Below are positions 7,830 through 16,515 of a stretch of DNA of 64,000 bases, one piece after another (positions within the stretch are counted from its first letter, which is position 1; every line of letters begins with the position of its first letter). The position numbers and the translations under genes are program-made. The notes below the pieces were generated by a model. That model was given only the letters and a program-made list of their open reading frames with translations, searched no databases and was not told where the DNA came from. This stretch comes from Flavobacterium supellecticarium (GTDB taxonomy: Bacteria > Bacteroidota > Bacteroidia > Flavobacteriales > Flavobacteriaceae). Where the stretch lies: the NCBI RefSeq assembly GCF_004801375.1, contig NZ_SSNZ01000002.1:868001-932000 (forward strand), read 5' to 3'.

Positions 7830-10340
7830 CTATTTTTTAGGTTCGTTATGATTGTAATCGTTACTACGTTTCCATCCTTTAACCAGTTCAAACCAAATAA
7901 CCGATAGAAAACCAATGGCACTGCTAAGCATTAATGATGGTAACGACAGTTGTTCGAACTCAAAAAAGGAAGTCAATGGCGGAACAAACAACATCAGAGC
8001 GAGCATCAATAGTGTCAATAAAATGATCCATGTGATCATGTTGTTTTTATAGCGCAATGTTCGTATTACGGAATAGTAAAACGAACGATTCACCAACGTT
8101 AGAAAAATATTTGCAATGATCAATGTCGTAAAAACCAGGGTTCGCGTAGCGTTTTCGCTATAATCGTTTTGAACTGCAAATTGATATACACCGATAATTC
8201 CGGCGGTGATACCCAATCCTTGAACAATGCTGGTAAAAAGTTCTTTCCAGTTAAAAAAGGTAGCTGAAAATGGTCGTGGTTTTTCATTCATACTGTTGGC
8301 TTCCATTGGTTCGTTTTCATAAATGATCGAACAGGTAGGTCCCATGATCAATTCGAGAAAAATAACGTGAACCGGCGAAAAGATGTTTGGATATATCCAA
8401 CCCAATGCAAGCGGTAAAAATACCGTTAGGATAATCGGGATATGAATTGAAATGATATACTGGATTGCTTTTTTCAGATTGGTATAGATTCGCCTTCCCA
8501 TCGCAATGGCGGTAACCATTTTTGATAAATCGTCTTCGAGTAAAATCAATGAAGCCGCCTGTTTGGCAATTTCGGTTCCTTTTTTTCCCATGGCAATACC
8601 GATATGAGCAGCTTTTAGCGCCGGTCCGTCGTTCACACCGTCGCCGGTCATGGCGACGATTTCTCCCTGAGCTTTTAAAGCGTTGATGATTTTGAGTTTG
8701 GCTTCGGGATACATACGGGTAAACACCTGAGTGTTTTGGACTCTTTGTTGTAATTCCTGTTCGTCCATACGTACCAATTCGTCTCCGTTTAAACTGTTTT
8801 CGCTACCCGAAAATTGAATTTGTCGCGCTATGGCTGTTGTAGTTTCGGCATTGTCGCCTGTTACAATTTTTACCGTAATACCGGCTTTATAAAATTGTTG
8901 TAATACTTCGCCAATATTTTTTTTCGGAGGATCGTAAAACGCAACAATACCTTTCAATACAAAAGGGAAATCCTGTTGTTGTTTTAGGTATTGATTTCCG
9001 TCAAAAGTGGCTTCGGCTACGCCTAGAATACGGTAACCGTTGGAAGCGAGTTGTTGAATCGCATTGGTGATTTTCTTTTTTTGCGTTTCGTCAAAAGGGA
9101 TACAGTCTAAAAAAGCTTCGGGTGCACCTTTGGCAGCAATAATACGGTTTTTGGCGGTATTTTCGAAAATATGTGTCATCATGGGTGGCTTACCGCCTAA
9201 AGGGTATTCGTGAGCCATTTTATAGTCTGGCCGTTCGTCATGACTATGGGTTTCGCGATAGGCGTTATGAAGCGCGATTTCCATCGGATCAAAAGGAATT
9301 GGCTCACTGGACCACATCGCCATGCGGATAATTTCACTTACTTCTTTATTGGGATTACCGGAATAATCCGAAATCGTATCGGTTTCAAACGAATAGATTT
9401 TAGCCAGGCTCATTTTGTTTTCGGTAAGCGTTCCGGTTTTATCGGTACAGATCACGGTAGCACTGCCAAGGGTTTCTACCGTTTTCATTTGTTTGACCAA
9501 TATTCCCAACCGCATTAAACGCCAGGCGCCGAGAGCCATAAATGTGGTAAAAGCTACCGGAATTTCTTCCGGGAGTATACTCATGGCGAGTGTGAGCGCT
9601 TTGAGTAAACTGTCGAGTAGGTTTCCGGAATGATAGTAATTAAGACTCCATACGATCAGGAAGATGACAGCGCCCAAAAGCACCATTTTTTTGACAAAAT
9701 TCCCGATTTGTTGTTCGAGCGGTGTTTTTTCCTCTTTGATGCTTTCAAGGCTTTTCCCGATTTGCCCCAACCGGGTTTGATTACCGATAGCCGTAACAAT
9801 TGCAATCGCAAGTCCGCTTACAACGGTGGTTCCCTGATAAAGGTAGGGTTCCGGATTTGCCGGATCTTTGGTCACGGAAAGAGATTCGCCGGTGAGAATC
9901 GATTCGTTAACCGAAAAGTCGTTAGCCTGTATAATCCGGGCATCGGCAGCAATAGAAGTTCCTTCTTCCACAACGAGATGATCGCCTACAACGAGTTCAG
10001 TACTTTTTATTTTTTCGGTAATGCCGTTGCGAATCACGGTACATTCCGGTTCGGTATAGGCTTTTAATTTTTCAAGGGCATTGCGGCTTCGGGAATCCTG
10101 ATATAAAGAGATTGCCGCCACCAGGACAATGGCAGAGGCAAGGAAAATCGCATCGTCGGTATTACCACTGATAAAATACAATAATGCAGCAATCAGAAGG
10201 AGTACGACCATCGGTTCTTTCAATAACTCTTTTACAGCTTTTCGGAATCCATTTTCTTTTTTGTAGTCGACTTCGTTTTTACCGTATTTTTTTCGGGATT
10301 CGAGTATTTCCCGAGTGGTAAGACCTTTACTATTCTGCAT
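7830..10340 (-). CDS. P2-type cation-translocating ATPase
   Basis: This 836-residue P-type ATPase pumps a cation, probably calcium or another divalent ion, across the inner membrane. It has the actuator motif TGES (150-153), the helix-4 motif PEEIP (257-261), the phosphorylated aspartate D300 in DKTGTLT, TGD at about 494-496, and the hinge TGDGVND (565-571). There are ten probable membrane helices and no N-terminal heavy-metal-binding domain, so it is not a CPx copper or zinc pump. Helix 6 contains ELIMGPTCSIIYENEP, which differs from the calcium-site sequence of SERCA, so the ion is not certain. The ATG at 10340 gives the standard N-terminus. It lies 19 bases after a secreted hydrolase gene and before the CDF exporter, perhaps as one ion-homeostasis unit. 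Confidence 0.92.
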   Translation of the reverse strand: MQNSKGLTTREILESRKKYGKNEVDYKKENGFRKAVKELLKEPMVVLLLIAALLYFISGNTDDAIFLASAIVLVAAISLYQDSRSRNALEKLKAYTEPECTVIRNGITEKIKSTELVVGDHLVVEEGTSIAADARIIQANDFSVNESILTGESLSVTKDPANPEPYLYQGTTVVSGLAIAIVTAIGNQTRLGQIGKSLESIKEEKTPLEQQIGNFVKKMVLLGAVIFLIVWSLNYYHSGNLLDSLLKALTLAMSILPEEIPVAFTTFMALGAWRLMRLGILVKQMKTVETLGSATVICTDKTGTLTENKMSLAKIYSFETDTISDYSGNPNKEVSEIIRMAMWSSEPIPFDPMEIALHNAYRETHSHDERPDYKMAHEYPLGGKPPMMTHIFENTAKNRIIAAKGAPEAFLDCIPFDETQKKKITNAIQQLASNGYRILGVAEATFDGNQYLKQQQDFPFVLKGIVAFYDPPKKNIGEVLQQFYKAGITVKIVTGDNAETTTAIARQIQFSGSENSLNGDELVRMDEQELQQRVQNTQVFTRMYPEAKLKIINALKAQGEIVAMTGDGVNDGPALKAAHIGIAMGKKGTEIAKQAASLILLEDDLSKMVTAIAMGRRIYTNLKKAIQYIISIHIPIILTVFLPLALGWIYPNIFSPVHVIFLELIMGPTCSIIYENEPMEANSMNEKPRPFSATFFNWKELFTSIVQGLGITAGIIGVYQFAVQNDYSENATRTLVFTTLIIANIFLTLVNRSFYYSVIRTLRYKNNMITWIILLTLLMLALMLFVPPLTSFFEFEQLSLPSLMLSSAIGFLSVIWFELVKGWKRSNDYNHNEPKK

Positions 10341-10359
10341 GGTTTGTAAGATTGTGGCG

Positions 10360-11169
10360 TTAACGTTGTATAAAACTGTTTATTTTTTGCATATAGGTCG
10401 TGCCAAAATCACCCTGTGATAATTTGGCAAAACCTTCCAGATGATTTCCGTCAAATAGGATTAATTCTCTGTTGGTAGCCATTTCCGAAAACAACGTACT
10501 GTCTACCACTGTAGTCATTTTGTCTTGTTTTCCGGCAAAAAGCAAATAAGGGCAGCGGATCGTAGACGATAATTTTTGAATGTTGAAATTGGTATCCGGC
10601 AGGAGTATCGTTTTGTCTTTAGCCTGTTTGATTTTGGCGGCAATGGCAGCTGGATCGAAAACCAAACCTTCGGCAATTACAAAATCGACAGATTGTTTCT
10701 GTAGGGCCATGTTGGTCATAATGGTTCCCATTGAAAATGCCCAGATACCGGTTTTGTTATTTTTATTTTTGGTTTTAGTCCATTGGATTACAGCTTCCAG
10801 ATCGGTTGCAAATTCATTATAATACAGGTAATCATTATTGATCGTAAAATCCTGACTTTGCCCGAAACCGCGATAATCAAAAAGTACTACGGTATAACCA
10901 TTATTCGATGCGACCCACGCCTGATTGAGCCAATAGGACATGTTTCCGGAATCGCCATAGGCCAGAATCAAAGTGGTCCTTTTATCGTTCGCCGGATCGG
11001 GTTGAATTGTCCAGGAATGTAATGCATATCCATCGGAAGTGGTAATCGTACTGGTTGTATAGCGTAACGAAAGATCTTCCGGTTTTGCGATATAGTTTTT
11101 ATCCGGTTTTAAAGCCCAGCTATTGGTAAATGACAGTAAAATGAGAAAGGAAATAAAATACTTTGCCAT
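10360..11169 (-). CDS. Secreted alpha/beta hydrolase
   Basis: The 269-residue protein begins with a signal peptide (MAKYFISFLILLSFTNSWA), so it is exported. The remainder is an alpha/beta hydrolase: the strand-turn LILAYGDSGN gives the oxyanion region, followed by FDYRGFGQS. The nucleophile elbow is IWAFSMGT (S146), where the first glycine of GxSxG is replaced by alanine. D216 (GKQDKM) and H243 (GNHLEGF) complete a plausible catalytic triad. The closest functional class is the serine aminopeptidase S33 / BEM46-like hydrolases. The substrate is unknown. It is read just ahead of the P-type ATPase gene with a 19-base gap, so the two are probably cotranscribed. Confidence 0.82.
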   Translation of the reverse strand: MAKYFISFLILLSFTNSWALKPDKNYIAKPEDLSLRYTTSTITTSDGYALHSWTIQPDPANDKRTTLILAYGDSGNMSYWLNQAWVASNNGYTVVLFDYRGFGQSQDFTINNDYLYYNEFATDLEAVIQWTKTKNKNNKTGIWAFSMGTIMTNMALQKQSVDFVIAEGLVFDPAAIAAKIKQAKDKTILLPDTNFNIQKLSSTIRCPYLLFAGKQDKMTTVVDSTLFSEMATNRELILFDGNHLEGFAKLSQGDFGTTYMQKINSFIQR

Positions 11170-11224
11170 GGGGAATGTATTTAGTTTTTGGATTCCCTTA
11201 AAAGTACCGATTATTTAGCCAATT

Positions 11225-11746
11225 TCAAAGATTTTTTTCTTTTTGGATTGGTTTAAGCATTGGTTTTTTATAGGCCTGCCGTACCATGTTTTTAACAACC
11301 ATACGATGAAAGGGTTTTATAAACTGCATATAGATACGTCCCTTACGGTTGTTGTACGATACGAGCGTTGTGACTTTTATATTGTATAAAGGCGTTTGTG
11401 AGTTTGCGATCACGGCTCTGAAATTTAGATGAGTATCATCGGCACCCAGTAGCATTTCATTTTCGGTTATTGAAAAAATCCGGAAAAATCCAATGTAGTG
11501 GCCTATTTCAAAACCGACTTTATAATCTGCTGGTTTGTTGTTTTTAAGGCCAATAAAACGCACCATGAAATTCCGGACAGCAAACAAGGCGCGGATCCAT
11601 TTTGGAGAACGACCAAAGATCAGTTGGGTTATTTCTGTAATTGAATTTACATGATTAGTGGTAGCAAAAGTATCGGAAAAATCAATTCGGGTTAGATTAC
11701 TCATGACTTTTTCGCCAGGCGTATAGGCAACTTCAATTACTTTCAT
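11225..11746 (-). CDS. DUF2867 family protein
   Basis: The 173-residue sequence fits DUF2867, a family of small proteins often found next to a regulator or fused to NAD-binding domains. Recognisable parts are SPKWIRALFAVRNFMVRFIGL, EIGHYIGFFRIFSITENEMLLGADDTHL and the late RIYMQFIKPFHRMVVKNMV. No catalytic residue is known for the family. The gene diverges from the TetR gene at 11826 across a 79-base spacer that contains an 11-base perfect palindrome (11786-11811), so it is a probable target of that repressor. Confidence 0.75.
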   Translation of the reverse strand: MKVIEVAYTPGEKVMSNLTRIDFSDTFATTNHVNSITEITQLIFGRSPKWIRALFAVRNFMVRFIGLKNNKPADYKVGFEIGHYIGFFRIFSITENEMLLGADDTHLNFRAVIANSQTPLYNIKVTTLVSYNNRKGRIYMQFIKPFHRMVVKNMVRQAYKKPMLKPIQKEKNL

Positions 11747-11785
11747 GGGAGTAAAAGTTTTAGATCAAATGTACTAAACAAAGTT

Positions 11786-11811
11786 AAAATTAGTACGTTT
11801 GTACTAATTTT
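11786..11811. promoter_or_regulatory. Probable TetR operator palindrome
   Basis: Two perfect 11-base arms, AAAATTAGTAC and GTACTAATTTT, are separated by GTTT, midway between the divergent DUF2867 and TetR genes. Another GTACTAA half-site is at 11771-11777. The size and symmetry suit a dimeric TetR-family repressor that controls itself and its neighbour. Confidence 0.6.
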
Positions 11812-11813
11812 TA

Positions 11814-11821
11814 TATTTTTG
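11814..11821 (+). promoter_or_regulatory. -7 promoter element directly before the TetR gene
   Basis: TATTTTTG fits the consensus TAnnTTTG and ends 4 bases before the ATG at 11826, which would give a nearly leaderless message. It touches the palindrome at 11786-11811, so a bound repressor would block it. No good -33 element was seen, so confidence is low. Confidence 0.3.
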
Positions 11822-11825
11822 TACG

Positions 11826-12452
11826 ATGAATAAAACAAAAAAGAAAATATTGGAAGCCGCTTTACAGCTTTTCAATACTTATGGATTGCCGAATGTAAGC
11901 CAGCGAAAAATATCGGATCATTTGGGAATAAGTCCTGGGAATCTAACCTATCATTTTAAAAAGAAAGAAAATATAGAGGAGGCCTTATATTTTGACCTGG
12001 TTAACTGGATTAGTGAAGAATTTAGACAGATGGGCGAGAAGGAGGTGAGTTTACAGAATCTGATTACTTTTGTGGATAGCTTTTTTGTAACCATCTATAC
12101 GTATCGTTTTGTTTATTTGGACATCGTGCACCTGATGCGTAATAACGATGTTATTTCGGCGCATTATAAGCAACTGATCATTTCACGTAAGCTACAGTTT
12201 TTGCGAATGATTGAACAATTTATCGATTCCGGTTTGTTTCGAGAGGCAGAATTACCGGACGAATACGAAATGTTGTACAAGCGTATCCAGATCATTTTGG
12301 ATTTTTATCTTTCAGCCGAAGAAATCACCGAAAATACAATTGGCTACCGCCCGATGGGAAACCATACGCTTTTATTTATGCATTCCATTTATCCGTATCT
12401 GACGTTAAAGGGGAAAAAACAATTTCAGGAAATCCTGCCGCTTTATGAATAA
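11826..12452 (+). CDS. TetR/AcrR family transcriptional regulator
   Basis: The 208-residue protein has a TetR-type N-terminal DNA-binding domain. Residues 1-50 include KILEAALQLFNTYGLPNVSQ, then the recognition region ISDHLGISPGNLTYHFKKKENI. The C-terminal two thirds is a helical ligand-binding and dimerisation domain with no recognisable ligand signature. The DNA-binding helix carries GNLTYHF, the variant of the family's usual LYYHF. It is divergent from the DUF2867 gene, and the palindrome between them is a likely autoregulatory site. The inducer is unknown. Confidence 0.9.
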   Translation: MNKTKKKILEAALQLFNTYGLPNVSQRKISDHLGISPGNLTYHFKKKENIEEALYFDLVNWISEEFRQMGEKEVSLQNLITFVDSFFVTIYTYRFVYLDIVHLMRNNDVISAHYKQLIISRKLQFLRMIEQFIDSGLFREAELPDEYEMLYKRIQIILDFYLSAEEITENTIGYRPMGNHTLLFMHSIYPYLTLKGKKQFQEILPLYE

Positions 12453-12476
12453 TGCCATAATTATCAGGATATGAGT

Positions 12477-12920
12477 TTATAAGTTGTTTTCTGCAATCTT
12501 TTTTACAATTTCCAACGCCTGTGGAAATTTCAGATTAAAATAGTCTTCAAAATCTTCCGGAATGTCCATACTTACTTCCAGTTGTGTTGCATCTTTTAAG
12601 TCGATTAAAATATAGTTTTCCATAGCTCCGGTCCATTTTTTACTTTCTTCGTCCAAGGGTTCTTCTTTGCCGTTTTTAAGAATCCCGATATGCTTGAAAG
12701 ACATCAGCTCGTTCGGTACCATTTGATTGATTATACTGTACATTCCGTTTTGATGATCATCTATGAAAAGAATACTACTTCCTTCTTTCCAGTCGGAAAC
12801 AGCGGTGGAGCCTTCACTAAAAACCCGAGCCCATTGATTATAATTGCTTATTTCCCATAAAGCATTCCATACGGTCGCAGGGGATGCCTTGATTTCGATT
12901 TTAAATTGCAGAATTTTCAT
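12477..12920 (-). CDS. SRPBCC (START-like) domain protein
   Basis: The 147-residue protein belongs to the polyketide-cyclase/START-like superfamily, whose members bind hydrophobic ligands in a helix-grip fold. It opens with FKIEIKASPATVWNALWEISNYNQWA, the first strand and helices of the fold, and closes with a long C-terminal helix (FPQALEIVKKIAENNL). The central strands include SFKHIGILKNG. It is the last gene of a minus-strand group of small SRPBCC and VOC genes (13922 down to 12477), with a 58-base gap from the AHSA1-like gene. No specific function can be given. Confidence 0.78.
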   Translation of the reverse strand: MKILQFKIEIKASPATVWNALWEISNYNQWARVFSEGSTAVSDWKEGSSILFIDDHQNGMYSIINQMVPNELMSFKHIGILKNGKEEPLDEESKKWTGAMENYILIDLKDATQLEVSMDIPEDFEDYFNLKFPQALEIVKKIAENNL

Positions 12921-12978
12921 AGGGTAGCTTAATTTATTTCGATAAACAGTCTTTTAAGAATATTCACAAAAGGGTTTA

Positions 12979-13425
12979 TTATTCAAAATCAGGAAAACGG
13001 TCAGCAACCAATGCTAAGTTGATATGATGTTCCAAAAGTGCCTTTAAAGAGGCCAAAACGAGTGTAAAACCTTCGGTAGAGTTGCGGACATCGGCAATAA
13101 TTTCATCAACAGTTCCATCGTAACCGGAATCGGTAATGCTTACAAAAGTAGTATTGTCTTCCCGTGCGGTAAAAGTAAATTCTACCGTAGTAGGCCATTC
13201 GATTACGATACGTTTGTTCGGTTCGATGGTTTTTACGGCTATTGTAACAGAATGCTTGTACATTTCCCAATCCCATTGTACGGATTTTCCGACTTCGAGT
13301 GGTCCGCTACTTTTGGTAAACCAGAATTTTGTGGTGATATCCGGATTGACAAAGGCTTCAAATACTTCAGCAACCGGTCTTCGGATAAGCATTGCGGCTT
13401 TGGCGCTATACGTTTGTGGATGCAT
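12979..13425 (-). CDS. AHSA1-like SRPBCC domain protein
   Basis: This 148-residue protein resembles the Aha1 C-terminal domain / ATPBD family of START-like proteins. Typical elements are the opening SAKAAMLIRRPVAEVFEAFVNPDITTKFW, the strand WDWEMYKHSVTIAVK, VIEWPTTVEFTF, and the closing helix EGFTLVLASLKALLEH. In bacteria such proteins are usually of unknown role and are often next to ArsR regulators or VOC proteins. It starts 11 bases after the VOC gene upstream, so the two are probably read together. Confidence 0.82.
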   Translation of the reverse strand: MHPQTYSAKAAMLIRRPVAEVFEAFVNPDITTKFWFTKSSGPLEVGKSVQWDWEMYKHSVTIAVKTIEPNKRIVIEWPTTVEFTFTAREDNTTFVSITDSGYDGTVDEIIADVRNSTEGFTLVLASLKALLEHHINLALVADRFPDFE

Positions 13426-13436
13426 AGATGGTCTTT

Positions 13437-13922
13437 TTAAACGCCATTATAGGCTTGTTGCAGAATACTGATATCGAGTTTGTCCATTTGTAATAAAGCC
13501 ATCATCACGCGGTGGGATTTTTCAGGATCGTTAGAACCCATAAGTTCGCCCATACTAGCGGGTACGATTTGCCAGGATACACCGTATCGGTCCTGTAACC
13601 AACCGCATTTTTGCTGCTGACCACCTTCGGAAAGTTTATCCCATAGAAGATCAATTTCATCCTGATTGTGACAATTTACGACAAATGAAATGGCTGGTGT
13701 AAAGGTAAATTGCGGACCGCCATTTAGTGCAACAAACTCCTGTCCTTCCAATTGAAAACTGGCTGTCATTAGCGTACCGGCAGGAGCCGGACCACCTTCG
13801 CTATAATAGCTGGTTTTGAGTACGCGGGCATTGTTGAAAATGGAAATGTAGAAATTCAGGGCTTCTTCCGCCTGATTGTTAAACCAGAGAAAAGGTGTTA
13901 TTTTTTGAATAGGTTTGTCCAT
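13437..13922 (-). CDS. VOC-fold protein (PhnB-like)
   Basis: The 161-residue protein is of the PhnB / 3-demethylubiquinone-type glyoxalase-fold family. It opens QKITPFLWFNNQAEEALNFY, has the middle EGQEFVALNGGPQFTFTPAISF, and ends with the highly characteristic KCGWLQDRYGVSWQIVP followed by residues of the MALLQM helix. Despite the domain name, these small proteins are mostly of unknown activity and often lack the metal ligands of glyoxalase I. It is the first gene of the group with the AHSA1-like and SRPBCC genes. Confidence 0.88.
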   Translation of the reverse strand: MDKPIQKITPFLWFNNQAEEALNFYISIFNNARVLKTSYYSEGGPAPAGTLMTASFQLEGQEFVALNGGPQFTFTPAISFVVNCHNQDEIDLLWDKLSEGGQQQKCGWLQDRYGVSWQIVPASMGELMGSNDPEKSHRVMMALLQMDKLDISILQQAYNGV

Positions 13923-14061
13923 AATCGATTATTTTTGATTGTTATCTCAAATTTAGCAGAATTGTAGGAATAAAAGAAGCGTTTAATTGCTAAAACATAT
14001 GTAAATCATTGTAAGTATGTTGGATGAAGATAAAACGAATGAGGTAAAGCAAAAATGAGGA

Positions 14062-14102
14062 ATCCTTCCAATACGGGATTTTAGCTCCGGTATTGGAAGG
14101 AT
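14062..14102. terminator. Hairpin after the VOC lipoprotein gene
   Basis: Two 13-base arms, ATCCTTCCAATAC (14062-14074) and GTATTGGAAGGAT (14090-14102), pair perfectly around a 15-base loop, with a T-run on the plus-strand side. It lies just beyond the minus-strand stop at 14114. The same ATCCTTCCAA stem recurs at 46641-46668. Confidence 0.6.
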
Positions 14103-14113
14103 ACTTTTTTTGA

Positions 14114-14611
14114 TCAGGGTTTATATATTCCGTTAAAAAGAACTACCCGCCATTTATCGGGATCTTCATAGGTTTCACTTTTTCCGTTCCAATAGGGATT
14201 TTCCGGTGCTACGGGAGTGATTCCGGAATCGGTCATTCGTTGCACAGCCTGATGGTATTTTTCGGGTGAGTCGAAATAAAAAACCAATAAATTTTCGCGG
14301 GTTGGTTCCGGTAAAGCAGTCTGACTGTTGTGTTGCGTAAATTCCAGGTGATACTGTTCGCCGGGAAGACCAAGCATAACGCCATCATATCCGTCGTGTC
14401 CGGAAAAAGATCCCAATTCTTTTAAGCCTAAAGCCTCTTTGTAAAAAGTTACAACCGCTTTTAAATTGTTGGTAGGACGTGCGATTCGGAACTGAACGGC
14501 ACTGAAACCGTTTGTGTTTTCATTCATGGGAACTGTTGTTTTTGTTTGGTTCTGACAGGCGGTTACAACGAATAACCCGGTCAAAACAGCTGTTGCTAAA
14601 AAATGTTTCAT
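14114..14611 (-). CDS. VOC-fold lipoprotein
   Basis: The protein is a glyoxalase-fold (VOC) domain carried on a lipoprotein. From ATG 14611 it starts MKHFLATAVLTGLFVVTACQ, a signal peptide with a lipobox ending at the cysteine of VTAC. The domain then runs SAVQFRIARPTNNLKAVVTFY, then LGLKELGSFSGHDGYDGVMLG, and ends with NPYWNGKSETYEDPDKWRVVL. The frame is open further upstream to 14764, but that would overlap the AraC gene and bury the lipobox, so the internal start is preferred. Other flavobacterial proteins of this type are cytoplasmic; the lipidated form is less common. Its substrate is unknown. Confidence 0.78.
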   Translation of the reverse strand: MKHFLATAVLTGLFVVTACQNQTKTTVPMNENTNGFSAVQFRIARPTNNLKAVVTFYKEALGLKELGSFSGHDGYDGVMLGLPGEQYHLEFTQHNSQTALPEPTRENLLVFYFDSPEKYHQAVQRMTDSGITPVAPENPYWNGKSETYEDPDKWRVVLFNGIYKP

Positions 14612-14684
14612 ATAATTTTTTAGGCAAATTTCCGCTAAAACTACAGGGACATCAAGAGCGGTATTGCGGTTATAAGAACCAATT

Positions 14685-15632
14685 TTACCGAATTTGACGG
14701 TATTCGGATGGTGTCTGGTTTTTTTGGGCTTTAAAGAAACGTCCAAAATGAGAAATCGTATCAAAATTCAGGAAAATCGAAATCTCTTTAATGGTGAGTT
14801 CGGAATAGCGTAATAAAAATTCCGATTCCAACAGAATGCGTTGGTGGATCAAATCAATGGCAGAATAGCCCAGTTGTTGTTTGGTACATTCGCTTAGGTA
14901 TTTTGGAGTGATATGTAATAAATCGGCATACTCTTTTACGGTTTTAAGCGTGGCAAAATGGCGGTCAATCAGTTTTCGGAATTTATGAACAATCTGAAAC
15001 TGCCGGTTCATATTGGTGGTGGAATTGAGCAGACAGATTTCGCAAACGCGATTGTAATCGAACAGAATCTGAACCAGATATAACCGGATCATATCCAGAA
15101 AAAAAGGATTGGTCTTATTGTGTTCTTCCAGTATCTTATCGAACTTATACAGATTGGCCTCAAAATTATCCGTATCCAGTTCAAAAATAGGAGGATAATC
15201 CGGATTGATATAGAGTAATTCATCCAAAATAGCCGTATTCAGGAATCCTTTTCTTAGGAAATCAGATCGAAATACGATTAGTTTGGCTTTAAAATCGGTT
15301 GAAAACCCGGATAAAGCATTAATATGTTCGGCCGGAATAATAGCGATATCGTGTGCTTTTATGGTAAATTGATGCTGACCCACAATGCTATCCAGACTGC
15401 CGGAAAGGCAAAGTAGTACGCTTGTAAATCCAAAGCGGGCCACGCCAACTGGTTTTACGGAAGGATCAATCTCCAGGACTGCGAAATCATCGTGGAACGG
15501 CTTTGAATCGGCTTTTTCGGTTAATCCGGAAAAAAGCGAAATAAAAGTCGGAATATCCAAAGGTTTCGGTCGTTGTAAAAAAAGTTCTTTATTAATGTAG
15601 CATTGTTTTTCCAGCATGATAACCAGTTTCAA
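14685..15632 (-). CDS. AraC family transcriptional regulator
   Basis: The 315-residue protein has a C-terminal AraC-type double helix-turn-helix. The first helix pair is in TVKEYADLLHITPKYLSE and the second in LTIKEISIFLNFDTISHFGRFF, followed by KAQKNQTPSEYR. The N-terminal region (about 20-180) is a cupin-like sensing domain, including FTIKAHDIAIIPAEHINALSG. The start may be ATG 15632 or ATG 15617 (MLEKQCYINKE), which removes five residues. It is followed after 73 bases by the VOC lipoprotein gene, a possible target. The ligand is not evident. Confidence 0.9.
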   Translation of the reverse strand: MKLVIMLEKQCYINKELFLQRPKPLDIPTFISLFSGLTEKADSKPFHDDFAVLEIDPSVKPVGVARFGFTSVLLCLSGSLDSIVGQHQFTIKAHDIAIIPAEHINALSGFSTDFKAKLIVFRSDFLRKGFLNTAILDELLYINPDYPPIFELDTDNFEANLYKFDKILEEHNKTNPFFLDMIRLYLVQILFDYNRVCEICLLNSTTNMNRQFQIVHKFRKLIDRHFATLKTVKEYADLLHITPKYLSECTKQQLGYSAIDLIHQRILLESEFLLRYSELTIKEISIFLNFDTISHFGRFFKAQKNQTPSEYRQIR

Positions 15633-15815
15633 TTATATTTTAGTAACGGTATTCGTATAATTTTTCGTGTTATAAATGTACGATTTTTTTATAGTATTCT
15701 GAAAAACAACACTTTTTGATTTTTATTTGTTTTTTGTTACAATCTGAAAAGAAAAAAATAAAATCTAAAAATGGCTACTGTTTTGATGTGGAAAATACAC
15801 GGATTTAGGTTTCGA

Positions 15816-16379
15816 TTACATGTTTTCCAGAGTTGAAATGGTATGGCGAAGTATAAAAGCCACCCGGTTTTCGACAGTGTCATGTGGCACTTCAATAATG
15901 GTATAACCGTGTTGATGATAGGTTTGTACCATTTGCTCGTAGGTAGCAACGGCTTCTTTCCAACTTTGCTTGCGTTCGGCATCGGTATGATAAATCGCTT
16001 CCCAGGGCGGTAGGATAAAAACGTTATGATTGTAACGATACTCCTGGGCATGCGATGTCATTTTTTCGGTAATCGGTTGCTTTGTTAATTCGGCATAACA
16101 TAACGTATCGGGAATACCGCGATCAAAGAAAACAGGCTGGTTTGTAGTGTGCTTTTTTGTGGTTTCCGTATAACTTAAAACTGAACGTTCGAGCATGATC
16201 TCAGTATATAAAACATAATCCTGCCAGGGTAGTGCACTACTATTATCCCGGATTTGTTCGCTGATAATTTCCCGGGCTACTTCGGGAATACACGGATAAC
16301 CGCTTTGAGCGAGTGCTTCGAGTAAGGTGGTTTTTCCGGAACCGGGACCACCGGTTAGGATATAATAGTTATCCGGCAT
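15816..16379 (-). CDS. P-loop ATPase/kinase-like protein (AAA_28 type)
   Basis: The 187-residue protein opens with a strand and a P-loop, YYILTGGPGSGKTTLL (residues 5-20). It continues with IPEVAREIISEQI and FFDRGIPDTLCYAEL, the signature of small NTPases of the AAA_28 class related to NadR-type kinases. The late segments PPWEAIYHTDAERKQSW and AVATYEQMVQTYHQHGYTIIEVP also match. These proteins probably phosphorylate a small molecule, but the substrate is unknown. It is followed by no same-strand gene for about 180 bases, and the E1 gene terminator lies just upstream. Confidence 0.8.
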   Translation of the reverse strand: MPDNYYILTGGPGSGKTTLLEALAQSGYPCIPEVAREIISEQIRDNSSALPWQDYVLYTEIMLERSVLSYTETTKKHTTNQPVFFDRGIPDTLCYAELTKQPITEKMTSHAQEYRYNHNVFILPPWEAIYHTDAERKQSWKEAVATYEQMVQTYHQHGYTIIEVPHDTVENRVAFILRHTISTLENM

Positions 16380-16475
16380 AAGCAGGTTTTAAGGTGGGTT
16401 ATTTAAACGGTGTTTTAAATAAAATCAATATCCGATACTTCGATAGTAATGCGATTAATGCTAAGTAAGTAGCAA

Positions 16476-16503
16476 AAAAAACCGGAACGAATTCCGGTTT
16501 TTT
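16476..16503 (-). terminator. Terminator of the 2-oxoacid dehydrogenase E1 gene
   Basis: A perfect 12-base stem (AAAAAACCGGAA / TTCCGGTTTTTT) with a CGAA loop starts 12 bases after the E1 stop codon, followed on the minus strand by a long T tract. It is a classic intrinsic terminator. Confidence 0.88.
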
Positions 16504-16515
16504 AAAGGTCTTTTA

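Noticed and set aside
15737-16051. A 104-codon minus-strand frame overlapping the P-loop gene
   Set aside because: The P-loop gene in another frame of the same strand has clear motifs (GGPGSGKTT), and the overlapping frame has none.
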